From the NCBI GenBank assembly GCA_030762175.1, contig CM060842.1:62122501-62186500 (forward strand): a DNA stretch of 64,000 nucleotides, read 5' to 3'. Shown piece by piece: positions 32,371-45,200 of this stretch. Position numbers and translations under genes: made by a program. A model generated the notes under the pieces. It did not search any database and was not told where the DNA came from. It saw only the letters and a program-made list of their open reading frames with translations. Origin of the DNA: Metallyticus violacea. Its lineage: Eukaryota; Arthropoda; Insecta; Mantodea; Metallyticidae. The stretch's first letter is position 1. Every line of letters begins with the position of its first letter.

Positions 32371-34802
32371 ACGAAAGGTACAAAATCGTTATATATACGT
32401 ATCATATTTTTTCATGGAACTGCCTATACCCAGTAAATATTCAAAAGTGTAAATAGGAATATGTCCTCTGACATCGGCGCATTTGCAAGTGGATTTGGCT
32501 TCCGGCTCTCGAAGCCCTTTTCTGACCTTCCAAGTCTGCCGCGCTCGAGACACATGCTTATTTACATATCTGTTCTCTAAGGCATTCACTTCCTGTGGCC
32601 ATTGGAGGAAACAAAAAGAGATCTTATCCTTAATCTAAATATTGTACTGTGTAACGCACAAATCCCTTGACAAATGGGAGAAAAAAAAATACTGTATTTA
32701 TGAAATAACAAAACATTGACATAATAAATTATGTTCTGTGAAAAAACAAATCGTAATAATAAAGTAGTTCCTAAACAGGTGAACTCCACATGTACTTTTG
32801 GAGAAAACACTACCACTCATTCAACACTTAAACTAACATCAACAACGAAACGCCATGAAAGGAATAAAACATAAGACTAATTGTAACTTTAACATGTATG
32901 TCACACTATTTCAAAATGTAGCGTGTATTACAAATGAAGGATTTTCGACCTCCCCTTACATAAATGTTATCAAAACTGATGTTCGTAACCATCTGAGAAT
33001 AGTAAAACCTATTTTACTCCATACGTGAAGAAAAACTTAGCAAAGAATAAATAATCGAAAGGGAGCCCAAAATATTTAACTGACAGTAGAAAATTAAGAG
33101 AAAATAAGGAAAATAAATATAATTCAATGAAAAAAAAAACGACACCATGGTTTTTCTAATAGTTAGCTAAAGGAAAAGAGCACATGAGAATACAAATACT
33201 AACAGATAATGATATTTATGTACAAAAGTATTAATTAAAATATTTACGTCAAAACATAGCGCACAGGTATAGAGAAAAAAATGCTTGTCTGAAAGTAAAT
33301 ATATAATGAGTTCAAACGAGGGTAATTACTAGAATGCATTTGGAGAAAAGTATAGAAAATAACTTGAAAGCATACCAGTGAAACGAGTTTTAAATAAGAA
33401 ACTCCGGTCTTGATGCTCTTAATTCTCTGTTAGAAGTTACAAAAAGAGACAAGTTAAGAAATGCGGATATTCCAGAAACAGACACAAATAAATGTACAGT
33501 AAGGAGCTGAAAAACACCAAGAGACATGCGGGATGTACAAGCACATGTTTCTATTTTCTCTGTCTTTTGTGAATAGTGCTTTTATTTCAAAATGTCTCAT
33601 TCTGAATAAATACCTATTTAACATACGTTTTTGTTTAATTTAAAAAGCAACAAACAACATGTCAAATTGGATATCGAATTTAAAACCTATTATGATAAAT
33701 TTAAATTTTCACTCCCTCACATTAAGCCAACCTCACTTTGAAATATCAAATGGCACTTTTATCTTTAATTTTTTATTTTTAAGGAGGATGCAATTTTTAT
33801 CAAATCACTTTTGGTTTTTTATCGTTGCCCCGAAATTTGAAGTATTGCTATTATTGTTTGATTGTGAACAGAGTAATACTATAAAACAACTGAACATTTA
33901 ATATAATAGTTGTGTTCTGGTAATAAATTAATTTATTTTTCATTGTATAATTAACTGACTTTTTTATGCTGTCCAAATTCAAATAACAATATCAATATCC
34001 ACTTGGTTAATGCTATACCACAAAAGAAGCGGTAATAATTGAATCGTCTCGTAACATTCTGGAGCATGGTATGACTTTTAGTGTTATAAATGACCGTTTT
34101 TATATTTTAGCACTTTATGGCAATTTTTATTTCGGCTTTTTGCGCACGATAATTTTTAATGTTTTTCGCCAATGAATTAATCGTGTTGATGGTTATACTG
34201 CTGTTCTATTTCTATTATTTTCTGTTTCATATTTTGGTATTAGAGGTTTTATTTTATTATTTGACCAGTATTTTTTTTTCTTTACTCGGCTTAAGCGCTT
34301 AATCAATGTTGGTTTCAAGGTTTTCCTGCAATATTTAATTTGACATTTTTAAAAGATATATTTATGGTAATGGTAAACAGGTAATGTAAACATATTTTCT
34401 TTTCACAGTGAAAAGAAAATCCTGTAAAAGATGCTCTAATTTTATATATTTCCAGTAATTTTATTTATTTTTTTATTTTCTGCATTATATATTAATTGGG
34501 TATTTTTAAATACTTGACCACTTTTTTTTTTTCAAATTATACAAAGATATTCAATACGTAAAGTTTTAGAAGTGATACGTTTTTAATAGAAATTGGCACT
34601 AACAAGTCGGGGGATGGGGGGAATAAAGCAATCTTATTACCCTTCCTTAATTTGAAATCGTTTTAAGGTGTCTAAAATGTTTTTTCTAAGAAGCATATTG
34701 CATTGCTCAGAAAAAATAGAACCATTTAAAACTTGAAAAGTTAATTTAACTGTGTTAATAAAAATCCAACAGCAAGTATTTCGTTAATATTATTATAGGC
34801 AC

Positions 34803-34807
<5 letters not shown>
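32371..34807. other. Unassigned A+T-rich DNA
   Basis: No gene or repeat family was recognised. A short perfect palindrome (13-base arms, 1-base loop) lies at 34394-34420. Open frames are 65-80 codons and A+T-driven. Confidence 0.6.

Positions 34808-34847
<40 letters not shown>
34808..34847 (+). repeat. (AT)n microsatellite
   Basis: About 20 uninterrupted AT units. Confidence 0.96.
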
Positions 34848-34849
<2 letters not shown>

Positions 34850-36289
34850 TTACAAAAACAATAAATGTTACCAGAAAATAATTATACTGAAATTAAATTA
34901 AGTAGTTCATTTGTGTATGTTTGAGGTAATGCCAATAATATTTTCTCTTATAATGAGCTTTATTACATTCAAGACTTGTGAACATTTCGAATTACAGGAA
35001 TTCTACTGACAAAAACAGATATATTATGTATAACATGTGTTAAGAAACGAAACATTATTAGATTTATTCTTATTTATTCGTCGCTAGATGAGCTGGTATA
35101 TTAAGCTCCTTAAATAAAGTTATTACACCATCAGACATTTACCATATCAGAATCAATTCCATAGGTAGTAAAAGTGAAACATATTTTGAAAATGCAAATG
35201 TGTAAAGTCAGACACTCCTACGATTTCTTAGCAAGGAAATCGGATCAACTTTCAGGCTTTCCCCTTAGTTGAGCGACTTGCGTTTCCGCTTCACGGACTC
35301 GCTGCCTGTGCAGCTATTTAGTTCTGGCTGGGAACAATACTACAGGAAATGGTACCATCTAGAACGCTAACACATCCAGATTCCTTTAGGCGTGTTCGTA
35401 ACTCGAAGTAGTAGCATTAATATAACTGTTCACACACGGTGCTGGGCAAGAAAACAAAACAAATTATCACGCGAGCCAGAATACCAGGTTGATTTTATAC
35501 GGATCATTTCACACCAAGCTTCGAGGTCTCCCCCCTACAGACTTTGGTGCGTATTATCGTCTCATAGCGGCATGCCTTTCAATTCTTGAATCCTTAGCGG
35601 GACGTGTGTGTGCCCCTCTCCACACCCACCATAACAAAGTAATCGACTGCAGCCTATCGATAAGTGTTTCTGACGTTAAAATGATTTTCCTTCCTTTTGT
35701 ATAGAATCTACAAGAAAATAGATATAACAACCTTATAAATAGTGAAGAATGAATTTGAATATTAACTAGATAATATAATTGTAACAGACTTATGATTTGC
35801 AGAGTAAATGAACGGCAACAGACGACATATGTTGTCCCTCCAGAACCGTTATGCTTCTTCATGACAGCTAACTTATTTATTTTTCGAAATAAGACATGAC
35901 AACAGGAATGAAAAGCAATGATATAATTCAAAATGTATCACAACCCAAACAGCAATGTATGGGATGAAATATTAGGTATGAATGAATGAACTTATTTCTT
36001 CCAATTTCCAATTAACATGCAAATATAATATTTATATCATATAAATGGAACCCAATTTATGCAGATTTCACAACCAAATCAAAGTAAACAATTTACATTT
36101 TCATATTCTCAATATATGTAAACTTACTACTATTAAAACATTTAAATTTTCCACTTAATCACCCTCAATTTATGGAGTTGCTTTCCTTCCGTACCCCATT
36201 ATAATTAACACCAGGTTGTGTATGTAATGGGGTTATTCACCCCTAGATGATGTAATTGTTGTTCCCATTTGTCTTGCCTACCTACCTTT
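34848..36289. other. Unassigned DNA
   Basis: The part at about 35240-35660 is less A+T-rich and carries overlapping open frames on both strands (35392-35704 plus, 35554-35931 minus, the latter 125 codons). None has a recognisable domain, and no splice signals force a gene model. Confidence 0.5.
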
Positions 36290-37085
36290 TTGTCTCACCT
36301 TACCAACGTATTTTCCAGGTTTTTTTATATTTTCGTCTGAGTTTAGATTTAAAATTCTTCTGCCCTTAAGTTTTCCCACCTTCGTAAAAGGAACTGATCC
36401 CTACAAAATTTGGTTTGCTTACATTCTAAAATTCAATGCCAAGTACTATCTGGTTTCTCACACATAGGACAGATCCCCTTACAATATCCATTTCTTACCC
36501 TCCTTAAATATATTTCTCTTGTTCTAAATCGTGCCAGTCCCTCCCTTCCCGCCTTATCATAGCTTTCAATATATCTTTCTCTTCTCCAATCATTTTTAGT
36601 ATGCTACATAATTTCAGAGATTTTCTGACATTAAGACTAGCTCATATTTCCTATTTTTCAAAATCCTCAATTTTTGTTTTTGTTGCTTTCCAAAAGCTTT
36701 TCCCATTCTCCCCCCTCATACCGCATTGATCCCATGTCTATTTCTTCTAGAATATCTCCGATTTTAGATATCCAACTTTCTCTCCCCTTAACTTTTTCTT
36801 GTGCTGCCAAACACTTTTTGATGATATTCTCCTCTTTTAGTCTCTCTATTCTATACCAACATTTCAGTACTCTTTCTATGATTTTGCTTTTATAACCCAA
36901 TCTTCCTAGTTCCATTAGAGCTATCCCGTTAGGTGAAGATCTAGGTAAACCTAGAGTATTTTTACAAGGTTCTGTGTATCGCTAGGCGAGCGAAAACAAT
37001 TTTTGTTCTATATCTTTATCATGCGCACATTGACCCAAATAATGGCATTCTTCTTCATCTTCTCTCTCTCGCCATAAACAACTAC
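36290..37085 (-). pseudogene. LINE (non-LTR retrotransposon) C-terminal relic
   Basis: The minus frame at 36915-36667 is open for 82 codons and starts MELGRLGYKSKIIERVLKCW. It follows SPNGIALMELG when read from about 36935, a pattern typical of the region after the reverse transcriptase domain in insect non-LTR retrotransposons (xxALxELGRxPL...KFWxR). Further down the strand, after stops, degenerate frames continue to about 36290 with LSYV-ETR-YLALNFRM, which may be a decayed form of the C-terminal zinc-knuckle region. Upstream (toward 37085) a WREREDEEE-like stretch precedes a frameshift. Only the 3' part is present, as expected for 5'-truncated LINE copies. The clade is not assigned. Confidence 0.7.
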
Positions 37086-38552
37086 GGAGTGATCGATCAT
37101 AAAAACATTATGTTTAAGAAAATGTATTCGGAATCCTAAAAATAAAATTTCAGAGACAGGAACGTACGCAAAGAATATTTGTGTGAAATTGCTTCTGTCC
37201 TCAAAGTTGAGGTTGGAGAAGTGGAAAAATATACGTTAACTTAAATTCACAGCATAACAAGAGAATTGATGAAAATAAATACTTCAGCATCAGACAGAAA
37301 TGATATTTATGATTTCCTTTTCAGCAAATAAGTCTTGTCCCCCATCTGTGTTTCGGCTTTTCCTCTCATTTTCTTCCACAATAACTGCACAAGTAGCGGA
37401 AGAAAGTTTCCTCCGTGTTAAAATTGATTTACAATAATGTCCTAAACAGATGTTCCAAATGTAAACCCTCTTCGATTGTTTTGTATGGAACAAATCTGTA
37501 TGATACAAGGTTAGTGTCTTATTTATTTTTAAAGTTTTATTCTTGTTTATTATTTATTGTCACGTAAGTTCTATTCAAAAGTTCCCGATGTGGACTCATC
37601 CTTATGTGTTTAATTATAGAGTTTCCAAAAAAACAATAGAGAAGAAAATAAAACAATTTAATTTTAACTGTATTTTAACGTCCTATGTCTATATAGACCT
37701 TCGACAGGTTGAGTTTAATGAAATTGAGTGCGAAGTAGGTCAGCTCTTGAAATATCTTCCATTAGCCTTTCATACAGAGATAACAGAATCATCTCCCTAA
37801 CCCTCCAGTCAATAAATTGATCATTATTGCCTACTATTCGGTTCTATATTTAAATGTTGGTCTGGACATTAAAAAACAAAACCTCCTGATGCTATTATCA
37901 TAAAGCTCTACACAGGAAGTTATCGATTTCACCGCAAAGGTGAGAGTATTGTGGCTGCTGTGATGAAAAGAGTCAGCGAACTGCATATAGTTTGTCAGCT
38001 TTAGATAGCCTTATTGAATAAATACTATAAAGCGTTTTCTTTATTATTATTTTGTACTTTAGCCAAGTGGAAAATTAGTTGTAGCCCTGTGGTTTGAATG
38101 GAATTACAAAATAATGGAATTGATAATCTTATTGCATGTTCCTTACACATTTGAGAAACATAATGCTGTAAAAAGCAGTACACATTATTTTTACGAGGAA
38201 ATAACACATGAAGATAGAATTTCAAATGTGTAGGAAATTGAGACGGAAACTTGAACACTATTCTTTGTGTACCGTTTTATCACTATTTCCAAATGGTTCC
38301 ACCCTAATAAATTACATTAAATTTAGACAAAACAAGTATCATAAAACTCATGTCATACAACTTACCTAATGTATATGTAAGTATTAAAGATCACATACTA
38401 GATTTCTAGGTCTTCAAGAATACAAAACAATTAAATTGGAAAATATTTAAGGTGTGCGTTATACCAAAACTAAAATCAGCAGTCGATATAATTCGCTTAT
38501 CCTTTCATGTTAGTTAAAAATCTTATTCATATTTCTTTTCAATAAAATACCC
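37086..38552. other. Unassigned A+T-rich DNA
   Basis: An 85-codon plus-strand open frame (37543-37800) and two minus frames have no recognisable domain. No repeat was identified. Confidence 0.55.
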
Positions 38553-38607
38553 ACCATCTTGAGATTAGAAGACAAGTATGGTTACCACTACACCACCAGG
38601 ACCGACA
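38553..38607 (-). mobile_element. SINE A head-only fragment
   Basis: The plus strand reads cttgagattagaagacaagt then atggttaccactacaccacc aggaccgac, which is the reverse complement of the SINE A 5' head. Similarity stops just before the B-box, so the body and the 3' end are missing. Such a fragment is not expected from a normal 5'-truncated insertion. It more likely arose by deletion, or is a remnant of a related tRNA-like sequence. Confidence 0.75.
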
Positions 38608-40423
38608 CGCAACATGAAGTGCTGTTTAACGGTTTCAAAAGCGAGTCAAGTTTGGAAGCTTGAAGACAGTGGACATTGCTTCTTCGGTCCCAAGAGGGTC
38701 ACCTTTACGACGGACCCGTCGAGTTCGTAACTCTAAGCATGGTATGAGAAATGTTTATAACTGTATAGCATACCTCGGTCCATTACTCTCTTGTTTTTAT
38801 TTAAGTTTTATTAGGAATGGGTAGGATTGTCTGGATAGTGTTGCAGCTATGCTTTTGCCCATGGACGATAAATATTACAGTAGGCTGTAGTTTAGGTCGC
38901 GACAATATGAGGCGTTTCCTTTAGACAACATTTGTGGGATATTTTAAGCTGTTTCTTAATCATTCTTTGCGCAGCAATGTATTATCAAGACACTCTTAAG
39001 TTAACATCGGCGTATCAAAGAGCAATTGCAATTATACCGACTAGAGCGGGGCGATAATACTGTTTTTAAATTTGAACCACCAATCAAAATTTATTTTATG
39101 TGGAGTTTCTAAAAACATAGAAAAAGTTTAACATTCCGATCTTGGAACCTCTGTGAAGGAGTGGAACATTTTCATGAAGAGTGTGGCAATATTTGTTAAT
39201 TTTTAAAATTGCGGGATGAGTTTCTTTGGAAGTATATTAATACTCAGTTTAAAATCTTTTCATTTTAGACTCGTTCTAAACACTAATTTGTAAAATTACA
39301 GGATGTTTCTCTGCAGATATAATATCCAGTTTAAATTATTTTCATTTTAGACTCGTTATAAATATTAATTCTATTATAATAATTAAAAAGTTTGTATTAC
39401 TTGTAATAACTTCTGTTTGTAGTAATTTTACGAGAAGGCCCCATGGCGAATCCAGTTTTTGTTTAAATAATTCCAACATGAATGTAAGCAGAGCGAATTT
39501 ACGATTTACTATAACAGAGTTCCATAATCAAAAGTCCTTTCTTTTCCTTTTGGGGGGGGGGAACTGTATTTAAATGTTTAAACTGCAGTTTCATTTAGTA
39601 TATTAGAAATTATTTACGTCAAGTTTTTCTTGTGCCTTACATTGTGATTTAGCAGAATTAATGATGACAAATGATAATGAATAGAGAAGTTGTAATGTTT
39701 TAGCGTGTGTATTTGATTTTTTTTAACATGCTCAAGTTCTAAGCGAAGAGCAACCTGAGAGGAGCAAAGGGTGCGGGTGAACATTTGAAATATTTAGGTA
39801 TCAAGCGTTTGTTTTCCTCTAATAAGATGAAAACTGCTGGGTCTCTGGTTTGATATTCTAGGGAAAGTTTAACCAAACCAAACGTGTTTTAATATTAAAA
39901 TGTAATATGTATTACAACAAATAGACAACTATATAAATATCTATTTCAAACAGTTAACCTTTTAATATTCTTTATGAACACATACTTTATTTAGTGAGAT
40001 TTAATGTTAAAAACCAAGACGATTTCATTAAAATATGCAAATATAAAACATGAACAGAAAAGTGTAATCTGCTTTAAACACATTGCAAATTTATCCTGTT
40101 ATCAAAAAGAAGTCCTCTAATGCATATACTCACCTAATTGTTTTCAAATTTTACTCATCCAATGATAGAGAAAAATAAAAATATCTAATCTTACAGAATA
40201 TCTGAACTACATATAAATAATCTAAACTGTTAAATTTACTTTCTGTTCTATGATAAAATGTTATATGATACATTTTCATTGTATGGCACTATATTACTAG
40301 GTCGTTTTAATATATTATTTTTTTTGTTTTTTATTTAGGTTTAAAGACTTTTTTAATTAAGTGGTATTATTGAGTAGTAATAATGATATTAACCCTTTTA
40401 CTATGATTTCAGATAAATCATAA
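38608..40423. other. Unassigned A+T-rich DNA
   Basis: No gene or named repeat was recognised. A G-run lies at about 39551-39560. Two related lines near 39235-39370 share the phrase cattttagactcgtt-taaa, suggesting a small local duplication. Confidence 0.55.
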
Positions 40424-40424
40424 C

Positions 40425-40429
<5 letters not shown>

Positions 40430-40505
<76 letters not shown>
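40430..40505 (+). repeat. Compound (CA)n-(TA)n microsatellite
   Basis: About 16 CA units pass through a short mixed segment into about 20 TA units. Confidence 0.96.
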
Positions 40506-40509
<4 letters not shown>

Positions 40510-41069
40510 TTCAATCACCCAAAACAATTAGTTTTCATTACAAACACAAATAAAATAAAGAACAACATATTTTGAACTAGAACTCATTACTTATTTTTGA
40601 AACATAAAAAGAATGTTCATATATGTGTGTGTGTGTTTGTACATATTAACACTGCAGTAAGTCAAAATAACTAAAAAAATCATCCCCATATATGCGAACT
40701 ATAGAAACTAAAATAGACATTCCAAAGTCCTAGGTTTGCATGCTAAGTTTTCTTTCTATGTATCAATATTCTAAGAACACTTATCATTTTAATGTTAATT
40801 CATTGTTTGGCAGTGATAGTGAAAAATGAATAGGAATGGAATTTGTATTGTTATTCAATTCTTTTTGTCTGGAAGGGAAAACAGCAAAAGGAAATTCACA
40901 AGAGGATTTTGCCTGCATGGGTGACGCTTGTCCTTGAGCTCCAAAGTTAGCTATGAAGTTAGAAAACATTGATAAATAGCATGATGTTTTCACTCACATC
41001 AGTACACGAGTAAGCAGAAACCACGGGCATTCCAACTCAACGGGTTCATTTTATCTTTCATAATGAAAT
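40506..41069. other. Unassigned DNA, possible 5' flank of the mariner relic
   Basis: No gene was recognised. A mariner N-terminal domain would be expected upstream of 41070 but is not readable, so the relic seems truncated or heavily decayed. Confidence 0.5.
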
Positions 41070-41430
41070 ACACATGAAAAAAAGTTTGCTCAAGATGAGT
41101 GCCTCGCCTGCCCACTCCGGATCAAAAGCGAAATCGGCCGAGAAGTTGGAAATTTTTAAACGATTTTTACCGCGTTTTGTGACTATGGATGAAACATGGA
41201 ATCATCATCGAAAACGAAAAAGCTGTCAAAATAGAGGATCGCACGAGGGGAATGGACTACCATAAAGGCGAAATGCTTCCGTCCGCTGGAAAGGCGATGG
41301 CTTCAGTTTTTTTGACTACTTGGAGAAAGGGAAGCTCATTGCTGGAGAATACAACGAATCACTTCTGGAGAAAATGAAGACAGCGATTGCGGAAATTGCC
41401 AAAGAGAATGCCCCTTGCTCAGGACGAACT
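41070..41430 (+). pseudogene. Dead mariner transposase fragment
   Basis: Plus-strand frames follow a mariner transposase in order. KKVCSR-VPRLPTPDQKRNR (about 41077-41136) is interrupted by a stop. In another frame come FLPRFVTMDETW (about 41164-41200), which carries the first catalytic aspartate, and then MLPSAGKAMASVF (about 41270-41310). After a further shift come DYLEKGKLIAGEYNESLLEK (about 41312-41375) and finally KENAPC at about 41402-41419, where the HxxNAPCH block with the second catalytic position belongs. The usual segment before NAPC seems deleted and the third block is absent. At least two frameshifts and one stop make it inactive. No terminal inverted repeats were found. Confidence 0.9.
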
Positions 41431-43632
41431 TCAATTTGAAATGCTTCCTCAACTTGTTCTCGTTAATATCAAAGTACATTTGTAATTATACTAATTCATT
41501 GCAACATAAATTTATTTACTGAACAACATTTTTAAAATGTCTACCTTTATATTATGGAAAAAGCTTCGAATACTATAATTTGTTTTATGTTCTGAAATAA
41601 CATTGTAAAATAATGTCATGAAATGCAAATAAATCTTAATTTTAATTCATGTGCGTTCTACATTACATAAAATTATGTGTTCAATACTGAAATGAAGTGA
41701 TGAATTGCCTGTTTCCTTATTCTTTTATGCTTGTTATTGGAAGGTATTGCATTGTGTGTTTACTTAAGGAAAAATAAACTGTTTTCGAAACTTTTAAACC
41801 TAATTTCCTCTTTTTATTGACGTTTTAATTAAAGCAATGAACTTTTAAAATTAATACAAAGTGTAACAAATGAAAATCACAATTAAACAAAAAAAAAGGG
41901 CATGAGAGGACAGAAACATTTTATTATTATTTATATTTTTTGCCTCCTGAGTTTCCTTGCGCAATTTTCTCGTAGGGTGAATAGCTGGTTTTTGCGGGCA
42001 TTTTCTTAGCTAGGCCTAATATTACTGTTATTATTACAGTTATTATTATATTTGGTAATGTTATCAGAATTTTGATTTATATGTGCAAATTTCATTCTAA
42101 TTTTTGAAACCATTTTATTTTTTCTGTTTATTGACATTTATTTATACGCTATGAAACATTTCAAAATGGCAATCTACTTCTAACTCTGGCTAGTATCTAG
42201 GTGTTGCCAATTACAAATTCTTATACAAAAAATATATTGTAATTACATCTAGCCATCATTTTAAACAATAATTTACTCTGCATACTTCTGTGCACCTATC
42301 TCCAGCTCATCAATTTCATCTTTAGCTTATTGTTTTATTCATTTATTTTTAAGCGAATATGTCAAGGCATTCAGCCAAGACTATTAGCAGTCATATTCAA
42401 AAATACACAATTTTGATTCCTTCTTAAGCATTACAATTAAAAGGAAAAAATAAAAAAAAACTCCTATTTAGTTATATTTGTGCTACCTCTCTTTTGACAA
42501 TAACTATTCCCCCCCTCCCCCACTTTGCTTAAAAACTGCCCTATGGTTTTACAATCCTTTCAGAAATTTTCTAACACAACTATTTTTTGTGTTTTGTTAG
42601 TTCTTTTCTCCACAGATCAGTTCCTTTACATTCAAACATGAAACATTTTTGTTAATACTTTGTACTTTAATGATATTTATCATGTTTGTTTTTTCCTGTT
42701 GTCAAAGATGTATTATTCTTTGGTATGGTGGAGTGTTCTTAAATTTATTTGGACAATTTTTTCAGTTTGATATGAAGTAGTAGTGAAGTATTTTGTTTTA
42801 CACAGTTTTGACGTTTATTACACACGAGAACCTGTTCTTTATATCTATAGGTTTCTTGCAGCTGAGGCTGGCATTTGTAATAGAGAGAAAGCTGATGTTT
42901 TTGCCCAATCTTTCACATCACACCTTTATAAGAAACGGCTGTCGTGAATATTTCTGAGCAATGCGGTATGCGGTAACTGACTACATCTAATTGATTTAAC
43001 GCGAGGGTAGCGGAATTGTGCGGCTACATCAGGAATAAAAAGCGACCTAATGTTTATCAGCGGAATGACATCGCTTCCTGGTGCAGCCTCGCCCGATTGC
43101 GTTCAACCCGCCTCACTTGAGCTTCCGTAGAGCAAAAAATCTGTCTCAACTCCTCCTACTTTCCTTGAAAAGAAAGAAACATCATTGCTGAAACACTGCC
43201 GAGAAATTCCCGTGCCAGGAAGGGAAAGTAGGCTGGGAAACTTAGCAGTTTCACGGTCTTCTTGTCAAATGAAGCGTTGCCAGATTTACGGTTGCAACGG
43301 CTTCATCATCACCAGCGAGGATGTTAAATGTCTTCACTCTAACGTTTTAGTTTATATTTTATTCCAGTTATATAACTCATTAGTACTGAACTTATGATAA
43401 ATTATCAATATTGGACGAGAAAACAGAAGAAATTATTGCTCTAAGTGGTTAACATTGTGATGGATGTCATTGACTAACTATTATGTAGTCAATAAGTACC
43501 CAGTTCTACGCTTTTCTAAAATACTGTTTTCGTGACAGAAAAAGTTTCTAATTCGAGAAATTGTGTATATGACATTTGTTATAAACCACTGATTTTGTAA
43601 ATACCAAAAGACTGTCACATACAGCAGTTTAT
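41431..43632. other. Unassigned DNA
   Basis: This is mostly A+T-rich without recognised genes. The segment at about 42940-43330 is less A+T-rich and holds a 70-codon open frame (43185-43397) of unknown nature. Confidence 0.55.
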
Positions 43633-43633
43633 A

Positions 43634-43635
<2 letters not shown>

Positions 43636-43668
<33 letters not shown>
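43636..43668 (+). repeat. (ATT)n microsatellite
   Basis: About 11 ATT units. The isoleucine-rich open frame on the minus strand is a translation of this repeat. Confidence 0.96.
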
Positions 43669-43689
43669 GTGGTTTCACATCTGAACCCA

Positions 43690-44075
43690 TTTCCAAATTT
43701 GTACAAATCTATCTTCAAAATGCGGTATACGCCATTTAAATAAAATAAGAAGAAAAAATTGCTGAAAATGAGGGAAATCGGACAATTAGGAATCGGAGGA
43801 TACCCTACAACCGAAATTTAAACAGTGCTAGTTAACCTAAGCAGAAATTTAAAAATCAATCTAGCGGCTGCAATTTTTGTTTTTTTCTCAACAAAACTCG
43901 GTATATGTCATTGTAATAAAACAATAAAAAACATTTTCTGAAAATAAGCGAAATCAGATAATTAAGAGTGGGGGGTTACTTGAAACCCAAATTTAAAAAT
44001 GGCTTTAGCTATACCAATATTAATTTTTTCACAACAAAATTCGATACATATCATTTAAATAAATTAAAAGAATTT
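43690..44075 (+). repeat. Diverged tandem repeat, locus 1
   Basis: Two long units and parts of flanking ones can be recognised. The phrase gaaatcggacaattaggaat near 43776 recurs as gaaatcagataattaagagt near 43950, about 176 bases apart. The phrase caaaactcggtatatgtcat near 43893 recurs as caaaattcgatacatatcat near 44035, and a third relative lies near 43715. Similar phrases occur in inverted orientation at 50560-50890. No coding potential is evident. Confidence 0.65.
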
Positions 44076-44589
44076 AAAATAAAAATTTAAAAGCGCTCTA
44101 AGAGAAAATGAACTATAATTTATAACGATGCATATGTTTTATTTTTGACAAAAGCATTGTCATAGACTCTATAAAATATTAATCTATTATTGCCACGCCC
44201 ATAGTATATGCAGCCGTTATCAAAAGAGGCGATAAACTTTTCATATTGCCATTACTCAATTATCCCAACAATAATACTGATAAACTCTTTCCCGGCTGTG
44301 CGTTTGTCTAGACTGTTAGTGCTGAAGCTAAACTATTATTGGTACGATAAGAAAGAGAAACTCTAACACTAAACAATTGTAAATGCAAAAGCTCTGAGGA
44401 AAACGTGGCGACTATAAGCTACTATCTATCATCCACATGGAATTTGTTGTTAAATGCTAGAGTACTATTGGTTGAAGTTAAAATACCATGCGATCTCTTT
44501 TGTTTTCCCCGCGAAATGTTTTGTTTAAGGCGAGCTGGTTAGCCGGCCAGCCGGGTCTGGGTATTTAGCGGGAGACTAAAACAAATCAA
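44076..44589. other. Unassigned DNA
   Basis: No gene was recognised. The right part (44500-44580) is G+C-richer and may be the terminal region of the transposon relic that follows. Confidence 0.5.
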
Positions 44590-45200
44590 CCATACAATTA
44601 CCTACCAAAGTATCAAATGAAATGTTAAACAGCTCACCTTCATTCTCCATACATTTTTGGCATCTCTTTAAGAAATTATTCATCACTCGCTGTAGTTCAT
44701 TTTGAAAAATCCGAACAATTTCCTGATGAAGTTTAACTTTAGAGTTCTTGAATGGTGTGCGGGTTCGTCTTGTACATGGCAATTTTTAATTTATCCCAGA
44801 ATACTAATCGCAGATGTTAAAGCGGGGAATGAGGGGGCCACAAATCCCTACTAATAATTCTGTCTTGTGGAAACATTTTGAATTGCTGCCATGGAATTAT
44901 TATGTGTGCACAGTGGCAGAATTCTGTTGAAAATATGCATGATCACGCTCCCTGTTGTTAATTCTCTGAAAACAGGAGTTAGCAGAATATTCACATACGT
45001 AACGGAATTAACTGCAAGCTGAAAAAGAATTGGACCCATGATTCTTTCACCACTGAGTTAACATATGAATCGTACATACAGACAAGCTGTGCCGTTGTAA
45101 ACACACGAGGCATAATGCACTTTACGTATACTGTCGAATTAAGAAACGAACAATACAACACACACCCGGGGACAGCAATTGCGACCGTCAGCAAGGTCAC
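44590..45200 (-). pseudogene. Dead DDE transposase (Tc1/mariner superfamily, DUF4817-associated type)
   Basis: On the minus strand, from high to low coordinates, the sequence gives FTTAQLVCMYDSYV (about 45110-45070), resembling the start of the N-terminal DUF4817 region. After a large deletion comes MGPILFQLAVNSVTYVNILL (about 45039-44980), then VFRELTTG, then NNSMAAIQNV (about 44905-44875), where the second catalytic block and its HNSMAALQ continuation are expected. Further down, in another frame, are KLHQEIVRIFQNELQRVMNN (about 44740-44680) and FLKRCQKCMENEGELF (about 44680-44630), which fit the C-terminal helices and the conserved RRxxxCxxxxGGxF end of this family. Stops, frameshifts and the missing central HTH-to-DDE linker make it inactive. 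Confidence 0.8.

Noticed and set aside
34394..34420. Perfect 13-base-arm hairpin as a terminator or microRNA precursor
   Set aside because: It is too short for a microRNA precursor, consists of simple A/T-rich sequence, and has no associated gene.
35554..35931. 125-codon minus-strand open frame
   Set aside because: No domain was recognised and it overlaps plus-strand frames. There is no evidence for splicing or expression.
36674..36895. 73-codon plus-strand open frame
   Set aside because: It is the antisense shadow of the LINE relic on the minus strand.
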